64,000 bases of DNA from Pseudoteredinibacter isoporae_A (lineage in GTDB: Bacteria; Pseudomonadota; Gammaproteobacteria; Pseudomonadales; Cellvibrionaceae): the NCBI RefSeq assembly GCF_040372805.1, contig NZ_BAABWJ010000008.1, positions 62,001 through 126,000 of the forward strand, written 5' to 3'. Each line of letters starts with the position of its first letter. Position 1 is the stretch's first letter. The position numbers and the translations under genes are program-made. This document shows positions 1-6,676 of this stretch, one piece after another. The notes beneath the pieces were generated by a model that saw nothing but the letters and a program-made list of their open reading frames with translations, was not told where the DNA came from and searched no databases.

Positions 1-172
1 CGCTTGTAAGGGTGGTGTGTGCTGTACTTGTCGCGCAAAAGTGGTCGAAGGTGAAGTGAAAATGGATGTGAATTACGCGCTGGAAGAGTGGGAAGTCGAA
101 GAAGGCTTTGTGCTGACTTGCCAGTGCCACCCGGTAACTGAAAAAGTCGTAATCGATTTTGATGAGAAATAG
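1..172 (+). CDS. paaE: Phenylacetyl-CoA epoxidase reductase subunit PaaE-like, C-terminal end (partial)
   Basis: Only the last 56 codons are in the window, in frame from base 2 to the TAG at 170-172. The fragment begins ACKGGVCCTCRAKV and ends with a CQCHP stretch before a short acidic tail. This is the C-terminal plant-type 2Fe-2S ferredoxin domain, with Cys-x4-Cys-x2-Cys and a distal Cys as cluster ligands. The wording matches PaaE, the NADPH-dependent reductase feeding electrons to the phenylacetyl-CoA epoxidase PaaABC in phenylacetate degradation. Other ferredoxin-reductase electron-transfer subunits share this domain, so the exact subunit is a strong guess from family pattern. A rho-independent terminator follows directly, so this is the last gene of its transcript. 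Confidence 0.75.
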   Translation, partial: ACKGGVCCTCRAKVVEGEVKMDVNYALEEWEVEEGFVLTCQCHPVTEKVVIDFDEK

Positions 173-201
173 TCCGCAATTCAATATCTTGCGTATCTCA
201 T

Positions 202-230
202 AAAAAAGCCCGGCAATGCCGGGCTTTTTT
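202..230. terminator. Rho-independent terminator after the paaE-like gene
   Basis: An A-run, a GC-rich stem GCCCGGC/GCCGGGC with a short AAT loop, and a T-run form a symmetric hairpin. It can end the plus-strand paaE-like transcript and the minus-strand agmatinase transcript. Confidence 0.85.
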
Positions 231-278
231 ATGATGTTTGTTTTGGCTTAGCGTCAGCGCAGTACCTGGGAAGCTGTC

Positions 279-1196
279 CTATCGCTTCGCGGCGATGACA
301 TGCAAGAGTTCCAACACAATGGTTGCGGCCGCCAGGGACGTAATTTCGGCATGATCATAGGCCGGCGCGACTTCCATGACATCCGCAGCAACAATATTCA
401 GATCCTGAAGGCCACGTAAGATTTGCAGGGCTCTATCGGCCGTTAATCCACCGCTGACGGGAGTACCGGTACCCGGGGCAAAGGCCGGGTCCAGGCAATC
501 GATATCAAAGCTCAGATAGACGGGCATATTCCCAACTCGCTGTTTGATTTCAGCCAATACCGTGTCTAGAGATTGCTCGTTGACCCACGAAGCATCAAGT
601 ACCTTGAAAGGGTGATCGTCATAGTTGTATTCAGTGCGTATGCCAACCTGAATGCTGTGATCGGTATCGATGAGTCCTTCCTTTGGTGCATGATAAAACA
701 TCGAACCATGGTTATATTTTGCATCGCTGACTTCATTGTCGGTATGGGCATCGAAGTGAAGGAGTGCCAGCTGGCCGTGGTGCTTCACCGCCGATCTCAA
801 CAAGGGCAGTGTTAAAAAGTGGTCCCCGCCCAGACTCAGCAATGTTTTGTCAGCTGATAGGATGGTATCGGCCATGTCAGTCAGCTCGGCGATCATGCTC
901 TCGCTGTCGCCATCGGTAAAACACACATCTCCATAGTCCAAGCAGCGTAATTTGTCGCTTAGCTTAAATGTCCAAGGCCAACGTTTTTCTTCCCAGCGCA
1001 ATTGGGCCGAGGCCTGGCGGATACCGTTTGGGCCATAACGAGTGCCAGAGCGACCGGACGTTGCCAAATCGTAGGGAATTCCCAGAATGACGGCATCTAC
1101 GGCGTCGTCAAGTTCACGGCCGAGTGGCAAACCCATGAAACTGAAAATATTGGCGTAGGTATTCGGATCATTTCCGAAGTGATTGCTAAAGGACAT
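279..1196 (-). CDS. speB: Agmatinase / ureohydrolase family protein
   Basis: Binuclear manganese ureohydrolase. Agmatinase hydrolyses agmatine to putrescine and urea in polyamine synthesis. Visible metal-ligand motifs are GGDH (LSLGGDHFL), DAHTD (LLHFDAHTDN) and SFDIDCLDP, followed by a GTGTPVSGGL substrate-loop signature, in the usual order and at the usual spacing. The reading frame can be extended upstream to 1247, but the extra 17 residues look unlike the family. The chosen ATG at 1194-1196 gives MSFSNHFG, close to known SpeB N-termini, at about 305 residues. The upstream ribosome site is weak. The gene stands alone, convergent with the paaE end. Guanidinobutyrase or another ureohydrolase specificity cannot be excluded from sequence alone. 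Confidence 0.85.
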   Translation of the reverse strand: MSFSNHFGNDPNTYANIFSFMGLPLGRELDDAVDAVILGIPYDLATSGRSGTRYGPNGIRQASAQLRWEEKRWPWTFKLSDKLRCLDYGDVCFTDGDSESMIAELTDMADTILSADKTLLSLGGDHFLTLPLLRSAVKHHGQLALLHFDAHTDNEVSDAKYNHGSMFYHAPKEGLIDTDHSIQVGIRTEYNYDDHPFKVLDASWVNEQSLDTVLAEIKQRVGNMPVYLSFDIDCLDPAFAPGTGTPVSGGLTADRALQILRGLQDLNIVAADVMEVAPAYDHAEITSLAAATIVLELLHVIAAKR

Positions 1197-1371
1197 AGAC
1201 TCTATACACTCGTTCATTATGTAATTGTGAGTTTCACACCAGACCATCTAATACTTGGGTGATGCTCAGACATTAAGATTTTGAGATAAAACTGTCGATA
1301 CCACCCTGGGGGTAGAGGGTTTGAGTTTACGCTCTGGGGTATCTCTTATCACGCTGAATATGGAGAAACAG

Positions 1372-1758
1372 ATGGCTGGAGGAAGTTGTCTATGCAGAAA
1401 GGTTCAGTATCAAATATTGACTGAGCTGATAGAGGTGACGCATTGCCATTGCGTGACTTGCCGAAAGGCCCATGCATCGGCTTTTTCCAGTGTTGCAATG
1501 ATTGATGTCGATGAGTTTTCCTTAATGGGAGAAGAACATCTGTCTTCCTATGAATCATCGCCGGGAAAACACCGTTATTTTTGTTCGAGCTGTGGAAGTC
1601 AAATTTATGCGAAACGTGATAATAAACATTATATCGTGTTGCGTTTAGGTACCCTTGATGAGCCTATCGATAATCGAGAGAAGGAGCATATATGGGTTTC
1701 CGAAAAGGCTCACTGGTATTCACTTGAACGTTCTCTACCGATGAAACCCGAGTTTTGA
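1372..1758 (+). CDS. GFA family zinc-binding protein (CENP-V/GFA domain)
   Basis: A 128-residue protein of the glutathione-dependent formaldehyde-activating (GFA/CENP-V) fold, a small beta-barrel that binds zinc through paired cysteines. Visible ligands are the CLC pair near residue 7, HCHCVTC near residues 28-34, and CSSCG near residue 81. The frame is open from a TTG at 1321, but the ATG at 1372 is preceded by GGAG about 9 bases upstream and starts MAGGSCLC, the usual family beginning. Most family members have no proven substrate, so 'formaldehyde activating' should not be read as function. It lies alone between the agmatinase and cmoB genes. Confidence 0.8.
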   Translation: MAGGSCLCRKVQYQILTELIEVTHCHCVTCRKAHASAFSSVAMIDVDEFSLMGEEHLSSYESSPGKHRYFCSSCGSQIYAKRDNKHYIVLRLGTLDEPIDNREKEHIWVSEKAHWYSLERSLPMKPEF

Positions 1759-1864
1759 GTCGTCGATTTCTAATTCTTTGGGGGAGAAATGACTGAGCTG
1801 ATGCGCAAACACGGGTGAAATACGCACAGGAGGCATGGCCTCCTGTGCCGTTGCAAAGATCGGT

Positions 1865-2836
1865 TTACACTTCAGCGATCAACACCGCCCGCCTGGGTGC
1901 GGGGTGACCTTCGGCGGTTTTGCTTTTATCTTCCGGGTCCAGAAATTCGTTCAAAGAGTGAAACAGCATCCAATCGGTGCTGCGCTGTTCTTCGCAGCTG
2001 GTGACGCTCTCATCGACCACTCTTGGGTTTTTAAAACCGCATTTTTTCATCCAGCTCAGCAGGGTGGCGGTGCTGGGAAGGAACCATACATTGTTCATCA
2101 TGGCGTAGCGGCCTTCGGGAACTAAACATTCGCCCAGTGCGCCTTCGATCACCAGGGTTTCCAGCACCAGCTGGCCACCGGGTTTAAGTGTCGATTTGAG
2201 CTCGCGCAGATGATCCATAGGGGAGCGTCGGTGGTAGAGAACACCCATGCTGAAGGTGGTGTCAAATGCTTGCAGGTTGTCCGGCACCTCTTCGATACCA
2301 ATAGGCAGCAGGTCCACAGGTGCCTGACCAATCAGCTTTTTCAACATGTAAAACTGCACAACGAAGCGTGGGGAAGGGTCGATGCCAATAACGCGGCTAG
2401 CGCCTTCACCTAGCATGCGCCAACAGTGATAGCCGTTGCCACAACCGACATCGAGCACACTGCGATTTTTCAGCGGTGCCAGATGCGGTAGTACACGATC
2501 CCATTTCCAATCTGAACGCCACTCGGTGTTAATAAAGGTATCAAACACCTGATATGGGCCTTTGCGCCAAGGAATGAGAGCTCGCAGTTGTGTTTCCAGA
2601 GCGGTCTGTGTCTCTGTATCGAGTTCACAGGCCTCACCAATGTGAACAGCATCCTTAAGGTTCAGGTACTGGGCTTGCACCTCAGGCATAGCTTCCATTG
2701 CCGCCTGCCATTTCGGCAAATCACCATAGCGTTGTTCATTCAAATGAGCGGCAATCTGTGTCGGCATCTGTTCCGCCCACTTAGCCAGAGGGCCTTCGGC
2801 TACGTCGTTTAATAGGTCTTGGTAGTACTCAATCAT
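1865..2836 (-). CDS. cmoB: tRNA U34 carboxymethyltransferase CmoB
   Basis: CmoB transfers the carboxymethyl group of carboxy-S-adenosylmethionine to 5-hydroxyuridine at position 34 of certain tRNAs, producing cmo5U, which widens codon reading. The 323-residue length is typical. A Rossmann methyltransferase core is visible with VLDVGCGNGYHCWRML as motif I near residue 130, then GIDPS. The N-terminal helical region with PKWQAAMEAMP is also CmoB-like. The start codon overlaps the stop of cmoA by four bases (ATGA), so the two are translationally coupled. CmoA makes the unusual cofactor that CmoB uses, which explains the pairing. Confidence 0.95.
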   Translation of the reverse strand: MIEYYQDLLNDVAEGPLAKWAEQMPTQIAAHLNEQRYGDLPKWQAAMEAMPEVQAQYLNLKDAVHIGEACELDTETQTALETQLRALIPWRKGPYQVFDTFINTEWRSDWKWDRVLPHLAPLKNRSVLDVGCGNGYHCWRMLGEGASRVIGIDPSPRFVVQFYMLKKLIGQAPVDLLPIGIEEVPDNLQAFDTTFSMGVLYHRRSPMDHLRELKSTLKPGGQLVLETLVIEGALGECLVPEGRYAMMNNVWFLPSTATLLSWMKKCGFKNPRVVDESVTSCEEQRSTDWMLFHSLNEFLDPEDKSKTAEGHPAPRRAVLIAEV

Positions 2837-3600
2837 TTAATCGCAATCAAAGAAGCAAAGTTAAAACACTGGAACCAGACGTCGGCACTGCTGAATCCAG
2901 CTTCGCTTAATCGGCTTTTATGTTCGTCGAGGGTTTCGGGAATCAGTACGTTTTCAATGGCGCTGCGCTTTTGCGCAATTTCCAGATCGCTGTAACCATT
3001 CGCGCGTTTGAAATTGTGGTGCAGTTCCACCATAAGATCCTGGTGAGCCTGATTTTCAAACTGCACCTTTTCAGAAAGAATCAGCACACCGCCGGGCAGC
3101 AAACCTTCGTAGATCTTGGAGATTAACGCTGAGCGTTCCTCCTTGGGAATAAACTGCAGGGTGAAGTTGAGTACCACAACCGAGGCGCGCTTAATATTGC
3201 AGGCTTGCAGGTCCTGGCAACGCAGATCGACGGCCAGTTCGCTGCTGTCCGCTGCCATCACCTGGCGGCAGCGTTCGATCATTGCCTGAGAGTTGTCGAC
3301 AGCGATGATTTCGCAATTGGCCGCTCGAATATGGTGGCGCATTGCCAGTGTGGCTGCCCCGAGGGAACAGCCCAAATCGTAGCAAAAACTGTCACTTTGA
3401 GCGTAGCGCTGAGCCAGGTCACCAATCATGCTGATGGTGGTGGCATAGCCGGGTACCGAGCGTTTGATCATATCCGGGAAGACATCCACGACTTTCTGAT
3501 CAAATTGAAAGCCGGCGATGTTGGCCAGGGGTTCCGCAAAAATTTGGTCTGTTTGACCTTTTGCGGCATCCGCTTGTGTTGATAGGGGGTGATCTGACAC
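2833..3600 (-). CDS. cmoA: Carboxy-S-adenosyl-L-methionine synthase CmoA
   Basis: CmoA converts S-adenosylmethionine and prephenate to carboxy-SAM, the donor used by CmoB for tRNA wobble modification. The 255-residue protein has a class I methyltransferase fold with DLGCSLGAATLAMR as the SAM-binding loop near residue 75, followed by IIAVDNSQAMIERC and VVLNFTLQFIP. All are characteristic of CmoA. It is the first gene of a two-gene operon and its end overlaps the cmoB start by four bases. The roughly 200-base gap upstream, to the divergent response regulator gene, must hold its promoter. Confidence 0.95.
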   Translation of the reverse strand: MSDHPLSTQADAAKGQTDQIFAEPLANIAGFQFDQKVVDVFPDMIKRSVPGYATTISMIGDLAQRYAQSDSFCYDLGCSLGAATLAMRHHIRAANCEIIAVDNSQAMIERCRQVMAADSSELAVDLRCQDLQACNIKRASVVVLNFTLQFIPKEERSALISKIYEGLLPGGVLILSEKVQFENQAHQDLMVELHHNFKRANGYSDLEIAQKRSAIENVLIPETLDEHKSRLSEAGFSSADVWFQCFNFASLIAIK

Positions 3601-3801
3601 CTGAAATTACCTTTTCAAAAGGCCAGATTGCAGTTTAGTCAGTCCTGGCCGATACATTAAGGATCGAGATTTTAGCGGTGAGGTAATCAAGTGACAAATC
3701 AAAAGGCAGATTTCTGTAAAAGTGCTATAACAATAGATAGAAAAATACAAAAACAGTCGCCTAAAGCGGACAATATTTGCTGATTTCAGAGTTATTCATT
3801 T

Positions 3802-5451
3802 ATGTCCTACCCTAATTATGGCTCCCTGCGGATGTTGGTTGTCGATGATTTCGACAACTTCAGGGTGACCGTAGCGAAGCTAATGCAATCCCTGGGGGTT
3901 GCTGCGGTCGATATGGCTGTGAATGGCACTCAAGCGGTGCGAGCCTGTCGTGCCCGTCGTTATGATGTTGTGCTCTGTGATTTTAGTTTAGGTCAGGGCA
4001 AAAACGGTCAACAGGTCCTGGAAGAGCTTCACCAGGAAAAATACCTGTCCAAAACCAGTCTATTCGCCTTTGTTTCTGCTGAATCGAGCCGCAGTGTGGT
4101 ACTGGCGGCCAATGAATTTGAGCCAGACGGCTATTTCACCAAACCCATCAATGCCAAAGCCCTGCAGCAGCGATTGGAACGTATGTTACTTCAACGCGAT
4201 GCCATGCTGCCCGCTCTGAGAGCTCTGGACGACAATAGCCCGGAGGATGCGATTGCGCATCTGCAGGAGTTGATTACCACCGGTACGCGTTACACCACGG
4301 CTTGCCAGAAGCTGTTGGGGCAGTTGTATCTGGAAACCGAAAACTTTGAACTCGCCGAAATCCTCTATGAGGGTGTTCTCGAAGGTCGTCGGGTGGATTG
4401 GGCCGTAGTCGGTTTGGCCAAACTCAAGCAACTTCAGGGTATGTGGGACGAGTCCAGCAAAATGTTGCGCGAAATCATTCTGGAAAACCCTCTGTGTATG
4501 GCGGCCTACGATGTATTGATGAGCGATTATGAGCAGCGCGGCGACAGTATCGGTCTTCAGCAACTCTTACAAAAAGCGGTGAAGGTTTCCCCTCTGTCTC
4601 TGAAACGAAATCGCGAGCTGGCGTACATTGCACTGAAGAATAATGACCCGGCTGTTGCCGCAGGTGCCTTTCGCAAAACGGTCCGCTTGGGCACGAACTC
4701 CTGTAATGACGATATTGAACACCATTTGCAGTTCGGTCGGAGTGCAGCAGCAATATCCGGTGAAGAACAGGAAGAGAGTCGTGATTTCCTGAGAGACGCC
4801 CTGATTAATCTGGAAAGTCTGGATCGTCGTTTCGAGCTCAGTGAAGATGAAAAACTGCAATCCGGTCTGATTGAGTCCCGGATCTATCTCGCGCAGGGTA
4901 ATACTAAAAAAGCCAAAGAGGTTCTTGCCCAAACCGAGAGTTACATGGGTGCCGATGGCCGACGCCAGGAATTTGAAACAGAACTGGACAGAGTGTACGC
5001 ATTGTTTGATCTCGGAGAAAACACTCGGGCGAAACAGTGCTTGGGTGAATTGGTCCGTCTCTATGAAAACGATCAAAAAGCATTGGAAAAACTGGATGTG
5101 CTTCTGGATGAGCCTCTCAGCGAGGAAAATCGTGCGAAGGTGAAAGACATTAACCGCGAAGGCATCAGTTTTTACAAAAATCACCAATACGAAGATGCGA
5201 TCAACTGTTTTGTGCAAGCACGGCAGTTGTTTCCGAATCATGTCGGCATCATGCTGAACCTGGTTCAGGCCTATACCGGTCATATAAAGGCCTTTGGGTT
5301 CAGTACTGAACGAATGCAACATTGCGAAAAAGTACTGCAGGCTGCCGAACAGAAAATTGATGTCGACAATCCGCAGTTTGAACGCTTCCGACAATTGCGT
5401 GATATTTGCCGTTCCATTAGCCAAGGTAGCCGTCGGGCGCCGATTGAATAA
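3802..5451 (+). CDS. Response regulator with receiver and TPR output domains
   Basis: A 549-residue cytoplasmic protein. Residues 8-130 form a CheY-like receiver with the full active site: acidic pair D15-D16, phospho-acceptor D60 (VVLCDFSLG), hydroxyl residue S92 (FVSAESS) and K114 (YFTKPIN). From about residue 145 to the end come tandem helical repeats of TPR type, such as LGQLYLETENFELAEILYEG and INREGISFYKNHQYEDAI, in place of a DNA-binding domain, so output is probably by protein-protein contact. The next gene, about 30 bases on, is a degenerate histidine-kinase-like protein, suggesting a functional pair. The true target is unknown. Confidence 0.85.
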   Translation: MSYPNYGSLRMLVVDDFDNFRVTVAKLMQSLGVAAVDMAVNGTQAVRACRARRYDVVLCDFSLGQGKNGQQVLEELHQEKYLSKTSLFAFVSAESSRSVVLAANEFEPDGYFTKPINAKALQQRLERMLLQRDAMLPALRALDDNSPEDAIAHLQELITTGTRYTTACQKLLGQLYLETENFELAEILYEGVLEGRRVDWAVVGLAKLKQLQGMWDESSKMLREIILENPLCMAAYDVLMSDYEQRGDSIGLQQLLQKAVKVSPLSLKRNRELAYIALKNNDPAVAAGAFRKTVRLGTNSCNDDIEHHLQFGRSAAAISGEEQEESRDFLRDALINLESLDRRFELSEDEKLQSGLIESRIYLAQGNTKKAKEVLAQTESYMGADGRRQEFETELDRVYALFDLGENTRAKQCLGELVRLYENDQKALEKLDVLLDEPLSEENRAKVKDINREGISFYKNHQYEDAINCFVQARQLFPNHVGIMLNLVQAYTGHIKAFGFSTERMQHCEKVLQAAEQKIDVDNPQFERFRQLRDICRSISQGSRRAPIE

Positions 5452-5485
5452 TTAATGTAGGCCCACTGTGATACAAGAAATACAC

Positions 5486-6166
5486 ATGAGCAGCGATAAT
5501 ATTAGTTTTCCACAAGTTCTGGCAACGGGCGTTCAGGACATGAAAAGTTCTCTCAGCATGCTGTTAAGCTCGCTGGAGGTAATGAACGAACACAGCCAGA
5601 GCCTGGATGAAAATCAGCGCCAAGCTTATGCGAGCCTGCATTATGAAGCGGCTCGAATCAACACCGAACTGTTTCAGTTGCAGTTGCTGCATAAATTATC
5701 GAACCATGACTTGGTGCCCCAAATCGATGAGTATTACTTGATTGATACTTTACAGGAGCAGCTGGCGAACTGTGATTCTCTTTTAGAGATTCGAGGTGTC
5801 GAAGTGGATTTACAATGTGATGAAAATTTCAATTGGTATTTTGACAATGAGCTGATTTCTGCGGTGGTATACAAGACCTTGGTGAATTGCGCTCGCTACA
5901 GTAAAGGGCGGGTACAGCTTGTCGCGGAGGAGGATAGTGGTCAGTTGCTGATATCGATCTCAGACGATGGCAATGGTTACCCTAAGTTCATGTTGGATCA
6001 AGCGGAATTGAAACAATTGCCTGAACAGTTTAACAGTCCCCAACTGGATTATTTCTGCAGTCGAAGAGTTGCTGAACTGCATACCAAGCAAAACGAATGC
6101 GGTAGCTTAAGTATTGCCAATGGTGGTGCTTATGATGGCGGTTTATTTCAGCTGCGTTTACCTTAG
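5486..6166 (+). CDS. Histidine-kinase-like protein, probable pseudokinase
   Basis: A soluble protein of 226 residues with a short dimerisation helix pair (about residues 8-80) and an HATPase_c-like domain (about 90-225). In related kinases the first helix reads H-D-M-K-N-S-L; here it reads VQDMKSSLSMLL, so the phospho-accepting His is Gln17. The N-box (LVNCARYSKG) and the DDGNGYP G1 box are present. The usual glycine-rich G2 box is replaced by SPQLDYFCSRRVAELH, without the GLGL glycines. I infer a sensor or scaffold that has lost autophosphorylation. A GTG at 5468 gives six more residues; the ATG at 5486 was preferred, with low certainty. It follows the REC-TPR gene, probably in one operon. 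Confidence 0.7.
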   Translation: MSSDNISFPQVLATGVQDMKSSLSMLLSSLEVMNEHSQSLDENQRQAYASLHYEAARINTELFQLQLLHKLSNHDLVPQIDEYYLIDTLQEQLANCDSLLEIRGVEVDLQCDENFNWYFDNELISAVVYKTLVNCARYSKGRVQLVAEEDSGQLLISISDDGNGYPKFMLDQAELKQLPEQFNSPQLDYFCSRRVAELHTKQNECGSLSIANGGAYDGGLFQLRLP

Positions 6167-6189
6167 TCGTTTCACTCAAGTTCACAAAC

Positions 6190-6218
6190 AAAAAAGCTGC
6201 TCAGTGAGCAGCTTTTTT
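6190..6218. terminator. Bidirectional terminator between kinase-like gene and thioesterase gene
   Basis: A-run, then stem GCTGCTCA/TGAGCAGC with a minimal loop, then a run of six T. It lies exactly between two convergent genes and can serve both strands. Confidence 0.9.
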
Positions 6219-6220
6219 GT

Positions 6221-6613
6221 TTAGGCCATCTTGTGGGCGTCCAGCTGGGCTCGAATGTCTTCCGGAATGGGGCTGGCCTTTTGTTTTTCATAATCGAAAT
6301 GAACCAGAACCGCTTTTCCTTTTGCGATGATTTCACCTTCTTGTTCAGCAATCTGAATTAATTCGAAGGATGAATTACCAATATGGCCGAGGCCGGTCTG
6401 AATGGTCACGCTTTTGCCAATAAAGGTTTGGGCGGTGTGATCAATTTCCTGGCGCGCTAAAATCAATGTCCACTTATGTACGTTCATATTCGGGTTGAAG
6501 ATTTTGAATACGGGTGTGCGCGCGTCTTCAAACCAAATTGGAAAAATGGTGTTGCTGATATGACCAAGGGCGTCAGTCTCAGCGAAGCGAGGTTCCAGTT
6601 GATGGAGAAACAT
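6221..6613 (-). CDS. Acyl-CoA thioesterase, 4HBT/YbgC-like hot-dog protein
   Basis: A 130-residue single hot-dog-fold protein of the 4-hydroxybenzoyl-CoA thioesterase family. The N-terminus reads RFAETDALGHISNTIFPIWFEDAR, containing the family's catalytic Asp region (TDALGHISN) followed by the long hot-dog helix. Such proteins hydrolyse short- or medium-chain acyl-CoA; the substrate cannot be read from sequence. The frame also has an ATG at 6622, but AAGGA lies 9 bases before the ATG at 6611-6613 and abuts the earlier one, so the later start was chosen. The gene ends at the shared terminator and lies just downstream of the M16 peptidase gene, possibly cotranscribed with it. Confidence 0.85.
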   Translation of the reverse strand: MFLHQLEPRFAETDALGHISNTIFPIWFEDARTPVFKIFNPNMNVHKWTLILARQEIDHTAQTFIGKSVTIQTGLGHIGNSSFELIQIAEQEGEIIAKGKAVLVHFDYEKQKASPIPEDIRAQLDAHKMA

Positions 6614-6676
6614 GGGGTTCATTCCTTAACGCAAAAGAGATGACTCTCGGGAGCAGGCTCCCGAGAGTGAATCAGA

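Noticed and set aside
1824..1848. Perfect 11-base inverted repeat GCACAGGAGGC/GCCTCCTGTGC after cmoB
   Set aside because: It has no T-tract on either side, so I did not call it a terminator; it may still form a hairpin between two convergent genes.
4567..5424. Minus-strand open frame of 285 codons inside the REC-TPR gene
   Set aside because: It is antisense to a gene with clear receiver and TPR domains; its translation is low-complexity and hydrophobic without motifs.
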